Origin: an uncultured Clostridium sp.
Lineage (GTDB): Bacteria > Bacillota > Clostridia > Lachnospirales > Lachnospiraceae
Length of the DNA stretch: 64,000 bases
Direction: 5' to 3'
NCBI GenBank assembly: GCA_900549235.1
Contig: URNT01000006.1
Location: 1-64,000, forward strand
A program made the translations under genes and the position numbers. The notes beneath the pieces are model-generated. The model saw only the letters and a program-made list of their open reading frames with translations, did not search any database and was not told the DNA's origin. Positions within the stretch are counted from its first letter, which is position 1, and the number at the start of each line of letters is the position of its first letter. Below are positions 26,470 to 36,732 of the stretch, one piece after another.

Positions 26470-27906
26470 TTAATCAATGCTAATGATCCTCATAATGTTG
26501 GTCTGGGTTGCTGCCTCATGGCGTTTTGCGTAGGTCACTACACCGGCAGTAATAACAGCCAGATCACCGGACTGGATCATACCTCTGTTCTTTAACTCCT
26601 CGGTGGAGTTCTCAATCAGCTCGTCAGTAGACTCCGCCCGGCGTGACCATACCGGTGTTACTCCCCACTGGATCTGCATCTGACGGACGCTTGCCATGCT
26701 TGGGGACATACCGATGATTCTTGCTGCAGGTCTCCACTTGGACAGCATCATAGAGGTGAATCCGGTAATAGTGGGAGCGATGATCACATCCGCGTCCACA
26801 TCATGGGAGGTGGAAACAGAAGCGAAGCACACAGCGTTGGAAACATTTTTCATGTTCTGCTCGCTGACCTTGCGGCGGCGGTACGCGTTATAGTCAAGAT
26901 GGGACTCAGTCTCCTCTACGATGGATACCATCATTTTCAGGGCCTCGATGGGGTACTTGCCCATGGCCGTCTCGCCGGAAAGCATAACAACGTCGGTTCC
27001 GTCATATACAGCGTTGGCAACATCCGTTACCTCAGCTCTTGTAGGCCTTGGGTTGCGGATCATGGAATCCAGCATCTGAGTAGCAGTGATAACGGTCTTG
27101 CAGGCCTCGTTGCACTTGCAGATAATCATCTTCTGGATGTGCGGAACCTGCTCAGCCGGGATCTCAACACCCATGTCACCGCGGGCTACCATAATGCCGT
27201 CTGCTGCCTCGATGATAGCGTCCAGGTTCTCGATTCCCTCTGCGTTCTCGATCTTTGCGATAACCTTCATAGAAGAACCCTGCTCGTCCAGCATAGCCTT
27301 GATCTCATGGATACAGTCTGCGGTGCGGACAAAGGAGGCTGCGATAAAATCAAAGCCGGCCTTTATACCGAAGCGGATGTCTTCTTTATCCTTCTCTGTC
27401 AGAGCCGGCAGCTTGATCTTTACATTTGGCACGTTGACGCCCTTCTTTTCGCCCAGCTCACCGCCGTTTACAACGGTACATACAATATCAGTGCCATTTA
27501 CCTCGTCTACACAAAGCTCGATGAGACCGTCATCGATGAGGATCTTATTGCCTTCCGCTACATCATCATTGAGTCCGCTGTAGTTGATGTATCCCATGTT
27601 CTCATCGCCTACGATCTCACGGGTAGTCAGGGTGTATTTCTGACCTTCCTTTAAGGTCACCTTTCTGCCGTCCTTTAAGAGGCCGGTGCGGATCTCCGGG
27701 CCCTTTGTATCAAGCAGAGCCGCGATGGGAAGATCCTGCTCCTTTCTTACCTCCTTTAACAGCTCCAGGCGCCCCATATGCTCGTCGTAGTCGCCGTGTG
27801 AAAAGTTAAAGCGCGCTACATCCATTCCGTTTTTGGCCAGCTCTGTCATAATGTGCTTGTCGTTGGTGTTAGGGCCCATGGTACAGATGATCTTTGTTTT
27901 CTTCAT
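26470..27906 (-). CDS. pyk: Pyruvate kinase
   Basis: It converts phosphoenolpyruvate and ADP to pyruvate and ATP in glycolysis. The 478-residue protein has TKIICTMGPNTND, the substrate region FNFSHGDYDEH, LDTKGPEIRTG, the signature around AKIENAEG, GIMVARGDMGVEIP, and TATQMLDSM. It is the short form without the extra C-terminal PEP-utiliser domain of Bacillus pyruvate kinases. TGGAGGAAATATCAA precedes the start. It is 47 bases downstream of the rhomboid-like gene and is followed by a terminator. Confidence 0.97.
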   Translation of the reverse strand: MKKTKIICTMGPNTNDKHIMTELAKNGMDVARFNFSHGDYDEHMGRLELLKEVRKEQDLPIAALLDTKGPEIRTGLLKDGRKVTLKEGQKYTLTTREIVGDENMGYINYSGLNDDVAEGNKILIDDGLIELCVDEVNGTDIVCTVVNGGELGEKKGVNVPNVKIKLPALTEKDKEDIRFGIKAGFDFIAASFVRTADCIHEIKAMLDEQGSSMKVIAKIENAEGIENLDAIIEAADGIMVARGDMGVEIPAEQVPHIQKMIICKCNEACKTVITATQMLDSMIRNPRPTRAEVTDVANAVYDGTDVVMLSGETAMGKYPIEALKMMVSIVEETESHLDYNAYRRRKVSEQNMKNVSNAVCFASVSTSHDVDADVIIAPTITGFTSMMLSKWRPAARIIGMSPSMASVRQMQIQWGVTPVWSRRAESTDELIENSTEELKNRGMIQSGDLAVITAGVVTYAKRHEAATQTNIMRIISID

Positions 27907-27953
27907 TTGATATTTCCTCCATTAAGTTTAACAGTTTCAATCGTGTCAGTTGA

Positions 27954-28802
27954 TCATGAAAGGTTCCGGGGTTTAACCTTGGGGATATCGGTGTCCTTTA
28001 CATGCTTGTGTGTATATAAATGATCCATGCAGTATTCATAACTGCCTTCACATTTTGAACAGAAGCGGAATTCCATGCCGGGACTTTCTGCATCCGTCCT
28101 GCCGCAGACAGCACAGCTGTGTCTGGTACGGCTTGCCGGACGCATCATTTGAGCCTTGAAATCCTGTTTGCGTTTTACCTCTTTCGGGCTGAAACGCTTG
28201 TGATCCCTTGTAATACAGAAAAAGACAATAAAATTAGCCATGGCCAGCAGAATGGCGATCCTATCGGCCATAGTTCCGTAAACAAAGCCAAACAATAAGA
28301 AAAAGCCGTCAATCAAAGCCAGCCATTTGGCCTTTACCGCAAAAATAAAATAGATGTAAAACCATTCTTCCGGAAATGTAGCTGCATACGCCAGAAAAAT
28401 ACTCATATTCAGGTAAGTCGTATCCAGATGCATCTCCCAGCCAAATACCAGGTATACGATCAGCTCTGCAAGGATCAGTCCGATCACGCCCATAAAAACA
28501 AAGACGTTAAACCGAAAAGCTCCCCAGACCGCTTCCAGAGACCTTCCAAGTGAATAATACATCAAAATCACCAGAATGATCCAGAAAAAGCTGGTGGTAG
28601 GCGGATAGATCAAAAATGTAAACAGCCGCCAGACCTGCCCCCGCAGGATCGCTCCCGCATCCAGGCTCAGATACATCCAGAACACCTGCGGAGCCATATG
28701 CATGATCACAAAACCGGTAATGTACATAATAATGATATAATACATCAGATTATGGATTGCATACCGTCCGAATCTGCGTTCCAATTTGTTGAAAAATTTC
28801 AT
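27954..28802 (-). CDS. Rhomboid-like membrane protein with C-terminal zinc-ribbon region
   Basis: A 282-residue protein with about six hydrophobic helices in residues 18-205. The stretch GQVWRLFTFLIYP matches the loop region of rhomboid-fold proteins, but no G-x-S-G serine motif or catalytic histidine is evident, so it is more likely a pseudoprotease (derlin-like). After a basic segment, the cytoplasmic tail carries CAVCGR, CSKC and CMDHLYTHKH, a probable zinc-binding ribbon. The job is unknown. It lies between corA and pyk on the same strand, 25 bases after corA. Confidence 0.7.
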   Translation of the reverse strand: MKFFNKLERRFGRYAIHNLMYYIIIMYITGFVIMHMAPQVFWMYLSLDAGAILRGQVWRLFTFLIYPPTTSFFWIILVILMYYSLGRSLEAVWGAFRFNVFVFMGVIGLILAELIVYLVFGWEMHLDTTYLNMSIFLAYAATFPEEWFYIYFIFAVKAKWLALIDGFFLLFGFVYGTMADRIAILLAMANFIVFFCITRDHKRFSPKEVKRKQDFKAQMMRPASRTRHSCAVCGRTDAESPGMEFRFCSKCEGSYEYCMDHLYTHKHVKDTDIPKVKPRNLS

Positions 28803-28827
28803 TTGCTCATCCTTTCAAAGGTCCTCA

Positions 28828-29769
28828 TCAGAATAAATCCTTCTTATTAAAAATATAAGCCACAAGCAATGACAGTGCCACCGCAAATCCCAGCACCACT
28901 ACAAATCCGTAAGGACTGTCCGCAAAGGGCATTCCATGCGAATTCACGTTCATACCGTAAAAGCTGGCAACCATAGTGGGGATGGACATAACGATAGTCA
29001 CTGTAGCCAGAAACTTCATAACAATATTCAGGTTATTGGAAATAACGGAGGCAAAGGCGTCCATGGTGCCGCTGAGGATGCCGCTGTAAATATTTGCCAT
29101 CTCAATGGCCTGCTTGTTCTCTACGATTACGTCCTCTAAAAGATCCGTATCCTCCGGATATTTCTTGATCTTCTCAATGCGAAGGAGCTTCTCAAGCACC
29201 ACCTCATTGGAACGGAGAGAGGTGGTAAAATATACCAGGGACTTCTCAAGCTCTAACAGCTCGATCAGCTCCTCATTTTTCTGGGACTGATGAAGCTTGC
29301 GCTCAATTACCTCGCTCTTCTTATCTATAATGCGAAGATACTGAAGAAACTGGGTGGCGTTTTTATAAAGGATCTGAAGGATAAACCGGGTTTTCATAAA
29401 GGTATGGAAATCCCGGACCCGTCCATCCATAAAGGAGGTAAGCACCGGCGTCTCCTCCAGGCAGACTGTGATCAGAACCTCATTGGTGGTGATGATCGCC
29501 AGAGGGATGGTTACAAACCAGTCCTTACCACTGCGTTCCTCGATGGAAGGAATATCCACCAGGATCAGGGTATAATCATCCTCAACCTCAATACGTGAAC
29601 GCTCCTCCTCATCCAGAGGCGCCTTCAAATGATCGGGATCGATCTGATAGGCATCGGCAATATCGATGATCTCCGAAGCCGTAGGGTTGGTCAAAGCGAT
29701 CCAGCAGCCTGGCTGCATCTCTTCCTTTTCGTGCATTGCACCATCTTCGGTCTTAAAAATCCGTATCAT
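28828..29769 (-). CDS. CorA-family magnesium (or divalent cation) channel
   Basis: A 313-residue protein with a large cytoplasmic N-terminal domain, a long helix with a coiled-coil pattern (about 150-250) and two C-terminal transmembrane helices. The pore signature YGMN occurs at the end of the first helix, followed by the short outer loop. It imports Mg2+ or related cations. Start chosen at the internal ATG (29769) after GGGGGAT; five further codons upstream are possible. It is transcribed from a consensus promoter and is probably read together with the rhomboid-like gene and pyk. Confidence 0.93.
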   Translation of the reverse strand: MIRIFKTEDGAMHEKEEMQPGCWIALTNPTASEIIDIADAYQIDPDHLKAPLDEEERSRIEVEDDYTLILVDIPSIEERSGKDWFVTIPLAIITTNEVLITVCLEETPVLTSFMDGRVRDFHTFMKTRFILQILYKNATQFLQYLRIIDKKSEVIERKLHQSQKNEELIELLELEKSLVYFTTSLRSNEVVLEKLLRIEKIKKYPEDTDLLEDVIVENKQAIEMANIYSGILSGTMDAFASVISNNLNIVMKFLATVTIVMSIPTMVASFYGMNVNSHGMPFADSPYGFVVVLGFAVALSLLVAYIFNKKDLF

Positions 29770-29813
29770 GCGAAGATCCCCCATTCTGCTATTATCTTAA
29801 ATTGTACGTACTC

Positions 29814-29842
29814 ATTATAGTGACCTGCCAGGTTTTTGTCAA
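29814..29842 (-). promoter_or_regulatory. Consensus sigma-A promoter for corA, rhomboid-like gene and pyk
   Basis: On the minus strand TTGACA and TATAAT are both perfect and exactly 17 bases apart, about 45 bases before corA. This would be a strong constitutive promoter, and the genes downstream to pyk are separated by less than 50 bases. Confidence 0.8.
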
Positions 29843-29937
29843 ATAAAATAGAACTGGTTTTTGATAAATTGTTTTTTTTCCCATAATGATGCACAATTTT
29901 TACTTTTTCTTTACGTTTTTTTAACAGCCTTCTCCAA

Positions 29938-29966
29938 TTGTATTTGTGATTTATTTATGTTAAACT
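29938..29966 (+). promoter_or_regulatory. Promoter of the dehydratase activator gene
   Basis: TTGTAT and TAAACT, 17 bases apart, about 50 bases before the start codon. The start itself has AAAGGAGG at good spacing. Confidence 0.5.
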
Positions 29967-30015
29967 TTAGGATGCATATTTTCGCTTTCTTTCTTATTAC
30001 AAAGGAGGTAGGGGG

Positions 30016-33000
30016 ATGACCCCGCATTTTATGAATACACATACACTTACACTGGGAATCGACATCGGTTCCACTACGGTTAAAATTGCGCTGCTGGATC
30101 AAGACCGCCAGATCCTATTCTCTGATTATGAGCGGCATTATGCAAATATCCAGGAGACTCTGGCAGGGCTTCTGAAAAAAGCCTGTGACCAGCTTGGCCC
30201 CGTTTCGGCGGCTCCCGTGATCACCGGCTCCGGCGGCCTGGCGCTTTCGTCCCACCTTCAGGCTCCCTTTGTGCAGGAGGTAGTGGCTGTGGCTTCTGCC
30301 CTCCAGGACTATGCGCCCCAGACGGACGTAGCCATCGAGCTTGGCGGAGAGGACGCAAAAATCATTTATTTCACCGGAGGCATTGACCAGCGTATGAACG
30401 GAATCTGCGCAGGCGGCACCGGTTCTTTTATTGACCAGATGGCCGCCCTTCTCCAGACAGACGCCGCCGGCCTCAATGAATACGCCAAAAGCTATAAGGC
30501 CATCTACCCCATTGCGGCCCGCTGCGGTGTATTCGCGAAATCTGATATACAGCCCCTGATCAACGAGGGAGCAACCAGAGAAGATCTGGCCGCTTCCATT
30601 TTCCAGGCAGTGGTAAACCAGACCATCAGCGGACTGGCCTGCGGCAAGCCCATCCGGGGAAATGTTGCCTTTTTAGGCGGCCCCCTTCACTTCCTGCCCC
30701 AGCTGCGGGAGGCATTTATCCGCACTCTCAGGCTGGCGCCAGAGGCAGTGATTGCCCCGGATCATTCCCACCTGTTCGCGGCTGTAGGCGCTGCCATGAA
30801 CCCCCAGGAGGATCAGGCACCGGTGCCTCTTGAGTCCATGATGCGCACCCTTTCCTCCGGTATCCAGATGGATATTGAAGTAAAAAGAATGGATCCGCTG
30901 TTTAAGGATTCCTCTGAATATGAAACATTTCTCTCCCGCCACGAAAAGAGCCATGTACGCTCCGGAGATCTGTCCTCCTATGAGGGCTGCTGCTACCTGG
31001 GGATCGACGCCGGCTCTACTACCACCAAAGCAGCTCTGGTGGGAGAGGATGGCACCCTTTTATACCGTTTCTATGACAATAACAACGGAAGTCCTCTGGC
31101 TACGGCCATCCGCGCCATTACAGAGATCCGGGAGCAGCTTCCAGCTGCGGCCCGTATTGCCTACTCCTGCTCCACCGGCTACGGCGAAGCCCTGTTAAAA
31201 GCGGCCCTTATGCTGGATGAAGGAGAAGTTGAAACCATTTCCCACTACTATGCGGCGGCATTTTTCGAGCCGGAGGTAGACTGCATTCTGGATATAGGCG
31301 GCCAGGATATGAAATGCATCCGCATCAAGGACAATACCGTAGACAGCGTACAGTTAAACGAGGCCTGCTCCTCCGGCTGTGGCTCCTTTATCGAAACCTT
31401 TGCGAAAAGCCTGAACTACAGTGTGGTGGACTTTGCAAAGGAAGCTCTTTTTGCCCAGAATCCTACGGACCTTGGAACCCGCTGCACCGTATTTATGAAC
31501 TCCAACGTAAAGCAGGCCCAGAAGGAAGGGGCTTCCGTTGCGGATATTTCCGCTGGACTCGCTTATTCTGTGATCAAAAATGCTTTATTTAAGGTAATTA
31601 AGATCACAAATGCCAGTGATCTTGGCCATCATGTGGTGGTTCAGGGCGGCACCTTCTACAACGACGCCGTTCTCAGAAGCTTTGAAAAGATCTCCGGCTG
31701 CCAGGCTGTGCGCCCGGACATCGCAGGCATCATGGGCGCCTTCGGAGCGGCTCTTATCGCCAGGGAACGGTATCATATGGCAGGGGAAAAGGAAACCACC
31801 ATGCTTCCCCTTGACAAGATCATTTTCCTCAAATACACCACCTCCATGGCCCGGTGCAAGGGCTGCAACAACCACTGCGTGCTGACCATCAACCAGTTCG
31901 GCAGCGGCCGCCGCTTTATCTCCGGAAACCGCTGTGAACGGGGACTTGGCATTGAAAAGGCAAAGAAAGAGGTTCCGAACCTGTTTGATTACAAATACCA
32001 CCGGATGTTTGACTATGAGCCCCTGCCTTTGGATCAGGCCGCCCGGGGCATTGTAGGGATCCCAAGGGTGCTGAACATGTATGAGAACTTCCCCTTCTGG
32101 GCTGTTTTCTTTAAAAAGCTGCGCTACCAGGTAGTGCTTTCCCCCCAGTCCACCAGACAGCTTTATGAGCTGGGCATCGAATCCATTCCCAGCGAGTCTG
32201 AGTGTTATCCGGCCAAGCTGGTCCATGGCCATGTAACCTGGCTGATCCGCCAGGGCGTGAAGTTTATCTTCTACCCCTGCATCCCCTACGAGCGCAACGA
32301 AAGCCCGGAGGCAGGAAATCATTATAACTGTCCTATGGTCACCTCCTACGCGGAGAACATTAAAAATAATGTAGAGGCCCTCAGGGAGGAACATGTAACC
32401 TTTATGAACCCATTTATAGCCTTTACCAACGAGGAGGTGCTGACGGCTGCCCTTGTAAAGGAATTTTCCGGCTCCATGGACATCCCCGTCGCCGAGGTAC
32501 GGATGGCCGCTCATGCCGCCTGGGAAGAGCTTCTTGCCTCACGGGCTGATATGGAGAAAAAAGGGGAGGAGACGCTGGCCTGGATGAAGAAAAACAGCAG
32601 GCGGGGCATCGTCCTCGCGGGACGTCCCTACCATGTGGATCCTGAAATCCACCACGGCATCCCGGAGCTGATCGCCTCCTACGGATTTGCCGTGCTTACG
32701 GAGGACTCCATTTCCCACCTTGGAACTGTAGAGCGGCCTCTGGTGGTAACGGACCAGTGGATGTACCATTCCAGACTCTACGCCGCCGCCAGCTTTGTAA
32801 AGAACCAGGACAATCTGGACCTGATCCAGCTTAATTCCTTCGGCTGCGGCCTGGACGCAGTGACCACAGACCAGGTTTCTGATATTTTGACACATTCCGG
32901 TAAGATTTATACTGTTTTAAAGATTGACGAGGTAAATAACCTGGGGGCTGCCCGGATTCGGATCCGCTCTCTCATCGCTGCCCTGCGTGTGCGGGATCAG

Positions 33001-34302
33001 AACCATTTTGAGCGGAAGGTGGTTTCAAGCGCCTACAACCGGGTGGTATTTACAAAGGAAATGAAAAAGGATTATACCCTTTTATGTCCTCAGATGTCTC
33101 CCATCCACTTTGACCTTTTAGAGCCTGCCATCCGGGCCTTCGGCTACAAGATTGAAGTTCTGAAAAATGATAACCGCAGCGCTATCGACGTGGGCCTTCA
33201 GTATGTAAATAATGATGCCTGCTATCCTTCTCTGATCGTCATCGGCCAGATCATGGACGCCCTGTTGTCCGGAAAATATGACCTGGAACGGACCGCCGTA
33301 TTTATGAGCCAGACAGGCGGCGGCTGCCGGGCCTCCAACTACATCGGCTTTATCCGCCGGGCTCTTGAAAAGGCAGGGATGCCCCAGGTACCTGTGATTT
33401 CGGTCAACGCCAACGGCATGGAGACCAATCCCGGCTTTACCTTTACGGTGCCCCTCCTTACAAAAGCCATGCAGGCCGTTGTCTACGGAGACATTTTCAT
33501 GCGGGTACTTTACGCCACACGGCCTTACGAGGCAGTGCCGGGAAGCGCCAACGCCCTTCACGCCAGATGGAAGGAGCGCTGCATCCAGTCTCTTTCCAAA
33601 AAAAGCGCCGGTATGATGGAATTTAACAAAAATGTCAAGGGGATCATCCGGGATTTTGATACCCTGAAGCGGGTGGACGTAAAAAAGCCCAAAGTGGGCA
33701 TCGTAGGGGAGATTCTTGTGAAATTCTCTCCTCTGGCAAACAACCACATTGTGGAGCTTCTGGAAGCAGAGGGCGCTGAGGCTGTGATGCCGGATCTGAT
33801 GGACTTCCTGCTGTACTGCTTCTACAATAATAACTTTAAGGCAGAGCACCTGGGTACAAAGAAATCCACAGCCTACCTGTGCAATGCCGGTATCGCTCTG
33901 CTGGAATATTTCCGCAAGACAGCCAAGAAGGAGCTGGCAGCAAGCGTTCATTTTACACCGCCCTCCTCCATTGATAAGCTGGCAGATATGGCAAAGGGCT
34001 TCGTATCCCTGGGCAACCAGACCGGCGAAGGATGGTTTCTGACCGGTGAGATGCTGGAGCTGATCCACAGCGGCGTAAACAACATCATCTGTACCCAGCC
34101 CTTTGGCTGCCTGCCCAACCACATTGTAGGAAAGGGCGTGATCAAGGAACTGAGAAAGAACTATCCTCAGTCCAATATCATTGCCGTAGACTATGATCCA
34201 GGAGCCAGCGAGGTGAACCAGCTAAACCGTATCAAGCTGATGCTTTCGACGGCGCAGAAGAATCTGAAAAAAGAAATGAATCCGATGCCCACCTTAAATT
34301 AA
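30016..34302 (+). CDS. Large 2-hydroxyacyl-CoA dehydratase activator-family protein (BadF/BadG/BcrA/BcrD plus DUF2229)
   Basis: A 1428-residue protein with two ASKHA ATPase domains. The first (about 10-270) starts [14 protein letters not shown] and has [11 protein letters not shown]; the second (about 330-590) starts [14 protein letters not shown] and has [11 protein letters not shown]. The Cys in each repeat corresponds to the [4Fe-4S] ligand of HgdC-type activators. A DUF2229 region follows (about 610-900; [10 protein letters not shown] and [12 protein letters not shown]), then a long C-terminal part resembling dehydratase subunits ([19 protein letters not shown]). Small activators are only about 260 residues and drive ATP-dependent electron transfer to 2-hydroxyacyl-CoA dehydratases. 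The function of this giant form is not settled. No dehydratase genes are beside it, and it is monocistronic. Confidence 0.9.
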   Translation: MTPHFMNTHTLTLGIDIGSTTVKIALLDQDRQILFSDYERHYANIQETLAGLLKKACDQLGPVSAAPVITGSGGLALSSHLQAPFVQEVVAVASALQDYAPQTDVAIELGGEDAKIIYFTGGIDQRMNGICAGGTGSFIDQMAALLQTDAAGLNEYAKSYKAIYPIAARCGVFAKSDIQPLINEGATREDLAASIFQAVVNQTISGLACGKPIRGNVAFLGGPLHFLPQLREAFIRTLRLAPEAVIAPDHSHLFAAVGAAMNPQEDQAPVPLESMMRTLSSGIQMDIEVKRMDPLFKDSSEYETFLSRHEKSHVRSGDLSSYEGCCYLGIDAGSTTTKAALVGEDGTLLYRFYDNNNGSPLATAIRAITEIREQLPAAARIAYSCSTGYGEALLKAALMLDEGEVETISHYYAAAFFEPEVDCILDIGGQDMKCIRIKDNTVDSVQLNEACSSGCGSFIETFAKSLNYSVVDFAKEALFAQNPTDLGTRCTVFMNSNVKQAQKEGASVADISAGLAYSVIKNALFKVIKITNASDLGHHVVVQGGTFYNDAVLRSFEKISGCQAVRPDIAGIMGAFGAALIARERYHMAGEKETTMLPLDKIIFLKYTTSMARCKGCNNHCVLTINQFGSGRRFISGNRCERGLGIEKAKKEVPNLFDYKYHRMFDYEPLPLDQAARGIVGIPRVLNMYENFPFWAVFFKKLRYQVVLSPQSTRQLYELGIESIPSESECYPAKLVHGHVTWLIRQGVKFIFYPCIPYERNESPEAGNHYNCPMVTSYAENIKNNVEALREEHVTFMNPFIAFTNEEVLTAALVKEFSGSMDIPVAEVRMAAHAAWEELLASRADMEKKGEETLAWMKKNSRRGIVLAGRPYHVDPEIHHGIPELIASYGFAVLTEDSISHLGTVERPLVVTDQWMYHSRLYAAASFVKNQDNLDLIQLNSFGCGLDAVTTDQVSDILTHSGKIYTVLKIDEVNNLGAARIRIRSLIAALRVRDQNHFERKVVSSAYNRVVFTKEMKKDYTLLCPQMSPIHFDLLEPAIRAFGYKIEVLKNDNRSAIDVGLQYVNNDACYPSLIVIGQIMDALLSGKYDLERTAVFMSQTGGGCRASNYIGFIRRALEKAGMPQVPVISVNANGMETNPGFTFTVPLLTKAMQAVVYGDIFMRVLYATRPYEAVPGSANALHARWKERCIQSLSKKSAGMMEFNKNVKGIIRDFDTLKRVDVKKPKVGIVGEILVKFSPLANNHIVELLEAEGAEAVMPDLMDFLLYCFYNNNFKAEHLGTKKSTAYLCNAGIALLEYFRKTAKKELAASVHFTPPSSIDKLADMAKGFVSLGNQTGEGWFLTGEMLELIHSGVNNIICTQPFGCLPNHIVGKGVIKELRKNYPQSNIIAVDYDPGASEVNQLNRIKLMLSTAQKNLKKEMNPMPTLN

Positions 34303-34304
34303 GC

Positions 34305-34352
34305 AAAAAACTGCCCTCCGGCCGCATCTTCAAAGACCGGAGGGCAGTTTTT
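34305..34352. terminator. Bidirectional terminator between the activator and the MATE gene
   Basis: AAAAAACTGCCCTCCGG pairs with CCGGAGGGCAGTTTTT around the loop. It serves both convergent genes. Confidence 0.9.
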
Positions 34353-35709
34353 AAATTTCCTTAAGAGCCTTTCTGAATTCAAAATAGAACAGCACAACGG
34401 TAAAGGTGATCGCCAACACGTCCGCAATGGGCTCTGCCAGATATACGCTAAAGGTCTGGTTATTTACCAGGATCCTGGGCATGATAAAGATCAGAGGCAG
34501 CAGCAGGATGAATTTACGCATTACCGCTACCATAATAGAGGCCTTTGCCTTTCCCAGGGAGGTAAAGGTCATCTGGCAGGCCAGCTGGATTCCCATAAGA
34601 CCGTTGACTGCCATATAGATCCTCAGGGCCCTCTCCGTATAGGAAAGAAGCTCCGGGTCAGAAGTAAACATGGCGGCGTACAGTCCGGGGAACAGCTGGA
34701 TGGTCAGCCACAGGACCATAGAGAAGCCAAGGCTGATCTTCAGCAGCAGGAAATAGGTCTGCTTGACACGGTCCGCCTTCCTTGCTCCGTAATTGTAGCT
34801 GATGATGGGCTGAGCCCCCTGTCCCAGTCCCTGAAGAGGCAGCATAGTAAACTGCATAACGCTGCTTAAGATGGTCATGGCCCCTACGGCAATATCCCCG
34901 CCGTATTTTAATAAAGAAGCGTTAAATGCCACAGAAATAACGCTCTCACTTGCCTGCATGATAAAGGTAGCCAGGCCCAGGGTCAGGCTTGGAAGGATAA
35001 ACCGCCGTTCCAGCCGCATATACCTGCGGCGGATCTTAAGCCTTGTCTTCTTGCCCACCAGAAACAGTAAAACCCATGCGCAGGACACTGCCTGGGACAT
35101 AATTGTCGCAAGAGCCGCTCCCTTGACTCCCATATCAAATCCAAAGATCAAAATCGGATCCAGTACAATGTTGCACACTGCACCGATCAGTACAGACAGC
35201 ATACCAGTCTTCGCGAAGCCCTGGGCCGTAATAAACGCGTTCATGCCAAGAGTCAGCTGTACAAATATGGTGCCGATAGCATAGATATTCATATAATCCA
35301 CTGCGTATTCAATGGTATTCTCACTGGCTCCAAAAGCCATCAGAAAATCCCGGTTCCAGATCAGCAGGGCTGCGGTCAGCACCGCCGATACGATCAGCTG
35401 GGCCATAAAGCAGTTTCCCAGGGTCTTTTCCGCCGAAGCCTGATCTCCCTGTCCCATAAAGATGGAGGCTCTGGGAGCGCCGCCGTTGCTTACAAGAGCC
35501 GCAAAAGCTGAAACCACCAGGATAATAGGCAGGCACACGCCTACTCCTGTAAGAGCCATAGCTCCCTCTCCCGGAATATGACCGATATAGATACGGTCTA
35601 CAATGTTATAAAGCATATTAATCAGCTGCGCTGCTACCGTAGGCAGGGCCAGCTTAAGGAGCAGCTGCCCCACTGGTTCTTTTCCTAAAAAATCCTTATC
35701 CTTTTCCAT
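34351..35709 (-). CDS. MATE-family multidrug/sodium antiporter
   Basis: A 452-residue membrane protein with twelve hydrophobic helices. It starts with the pattern typical of MATE/NorM and VmrA-like pumps (EPVGQLLLKLALPTVAAQL, then NMLYNIVDRIYIGH). It exports drugs or metabolites in exchange for Na+ or H+. The start lies one base after the marR stop, so the pump is co-expressed with, and probably regulated by, that regulator. Substrate unknown. Confidence 0.92.
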   Translation of the reverse strand: MEKDKDFLGKEPVGQLLLKLALPTVAAQLINMLYNIVDRIYIGHIPGEGAMALTGVGVCLPIILVVSAFAALVSNGGAPRASIFMGQGDQASAEKTLGNCFMAQLIVSAVLTAALLIWNRDFLMAFGASENTIEYAVDYMNIYAIGTIFVQLTLGMNAFITAQGFAKTGMLSVLIGAVCNIVLDPILIFGFDMGVKGAALATIMSQAVSCAWVLLFLVGKKTRLKIRRRYMRLERRFILPSLTLGLATFIMQASESVISVAFNASLLKYGGDIAVGAMTILSSVMQFTMLPLQGLGQGAQPIISYNYGARKADRVKQTYFLLLKISLGFSMVLWLTIQLFPGLYAAMFTSDPELLSYTERALRIYMAVNGLMGIQLACQMTFTSLGKAKASIMVAVMRKFILLLPLIFIMPRILVNNQTFSVYLAEPIADVLAITFTVVLFYFEFRKALKEI

Positions 35710-35710
35710 C

Positions 35711-36160
35711 TTATCTTCCCGCTATCCTTTCCATTTCTTCTTCTACATTTTTCCAGATCCGTCCGCTGAGTTCATTATAAAACACAAGATCCTCCTCTGA
35801 GATATTCTTAAATATAGCCTTACGGTAGAGTTCCTTACATTCCTCGATCTCCGTCACGATAGGCTCCGCCTCCGGTCTCAGGCTCAAGTGGATCCGTCTC
35901 CGGTCCTTCTCATCCTGCTTCCGGCTTAAAAGGGACTTCTGGATCAGAGACTCCACCGCCACTGATACATTTCCCTTAGGCAGGCCCCGAAGCTCCGCAA
36001 TCTCCGCCGCCGTATCCATGCCCGGATGATTATGAAGGAAATTGATCACTTGCAGTTCCAGGCCGGTAAGCCCATACCTGTCCCGCAGCCCCTTTTGCAT
36101 CCCGTCATACAGCTTCATCATCAGCCTGGCGCCCATCAGAAAATCATTTGCCCGGTTCAT
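35711..36160 (-). CDS. MarR-family transcriptional regulator of the MATE pump
   Basis: A 149-residue winged-helix protein: helix-turn-helix near residues 45-70 (AAEIAELRGLPKGNVSVAVESL) and the wing SRKQDEKDRRRIHLSL with the usual D-x-R-x-R motif. Start chosen at the ATG behind AAGGAGG rather than 17 codons earlier. Gene order regulator-pump is typical of ligand-induced efflux operons. Confidence 0.9.
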   Translation of the reverse strand: MNRANDFLMGARLMMKLYDGMQKGLRDRYGLTGLELQVINFLHNHPGMDTAAEIAELRGLPKGNVSVAVESLIQKSLLSRKQDEKDRRRIHLSLRPEAEPIVTEIEECKELYRKAIFKNISEEDLVFYNELSGRIWKNVEEEMERIAGR

Positions 36161-36230
36161 TTCAAATGCCTCCTTTTCCAAAACCATTCTATTTATAATA
36201 GTTTTAAACAAAACAGTTTTACGATAAAGT

Positions 36231-36258
36231 ATTATACGCCGGTTTTCCAGAAAGTCAA
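36231..36258 (-). promoter_or_regulatory. Promoter of the marR-MATE operon
   Basis: On the minus strand, TTGACT and TATAAT are 16 bases apart. Similar elements AAAACAG-TTTTACG (36210-36223) and AAAACGG-TCATTTTACG (36263-36279) flank the promoter and might be regulator sites. Confidence 0.6.
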
Positions 36259-36292
36259 TAACAAAACGGTCATTTTACGGAAAAAAGCAAAA

Positions 36293-36352
36293 AACCGGCA
36301 GCCATGAGACTCTGCATGGGTGTCATGCCTTCTCTCACAGCCGCCGGCTTCC
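36293..36352 (-). terminator. Terminator of the small hypothetical gene
   Basis: On the minus strand an interrupted stem (GCCGGCGGC...TGAGA with TCTCA...GCTGCCGG) is followed by six T. It separates the 89-residue gene from the marR promoter. Confidence 0.65.
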
Positions 36353-36355
36353 TCT

Positions 36356-36625
36356 CTAATCCCGGCCCCAGAGCTGCTCTGCAAGCCCTGCGCCGGTCTT
36401 AAACCCGCTGGAATATACATATGTCTTTTCTATATAGGTAAGCTCCAGATAGTGCTCCATCAGAGTTTCAAATTCCTGCTTCATATCCTGTTCCAGCTTA
36501 TTTGTAAATGCGTCCACCTCCTCAAGGGACTGCCTGCAAAGGCGCTCGTAGCTCTCATCCCCCAGGATCTCCTCCTCTGCGGGACGCAGCTCCCCCGTAT
36601 AGATCATCCTGATCCAGTCCTTCAT
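36356..36625 (-). CDS. Small conserved-looking hypothetical protein
   Basis: An 89-residue acidic, helical protein that I do not recognise with confidence. It begins MKDWIRMIYTGELRPAEE and has a central Glu-rich helix. It resembles small helical proteins of about 90 residues seen in Lachnospiraceae (possibly DUF6809-like). No signal peptide or membrane segment. The start is uncertain: an ATG at 36625 is used, with AGG about ten bases upstream; a TTG three codons earlier is possible. It has its own promoter and terminator. Confidence 0.65.
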   Translation of the reverse strand: MKDWIRMIYTGELRPAEEEILGDESYERLCRQSLEEVDAFTNKLEQDMKQEFETLMEHYLELTYIEKTYVYSSGFKTGAGLAEQLWGRD

Positions 36626-36691
36626 ATGCTCCAACCTGCCTTTCCCTTTGGGGCCTTCCTATGTCTGCCGAAAAGTCCCCCTTATATCAGT

Positions 36692-36726
36692 AGAATAGCA
36701 TAGGGACGGGGCAAATGCAATCGAAC
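36692..36726 (-). promoter_or_regulatory. Promoter of the small hypothetical gene, overlapping a GTTCGATT element
   Basis: On the minus strand, TTGCAT and TATTCT are 17 bases apart. The -35 box overlaps GTTCGATT, the same half-element found in the ruvA/yprB LexA-like box. Confidence 0.45.
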
Positions 36727-36732
36727 AAAATC

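Noticed and set aside
26803..27654. Open frame of 283 codons opposite the pyruvate kinase gene
   Set aside because: Antisense shadow of a highly conserved gene.
31585..32514. Open frame of 309 codons on the minus strand inside the activator gene
   Set aside because: Same reason: it mirrors conserved coding sequence and its translation is low in family-like motifs.
33118..34122. Long open frame (334 codons) on the minus strand inside the activator gene
   Set aside because: It is antisense to a clear gene, has no ribosome site or recognisable motif and follows from the third-position GC bias of the real gene.
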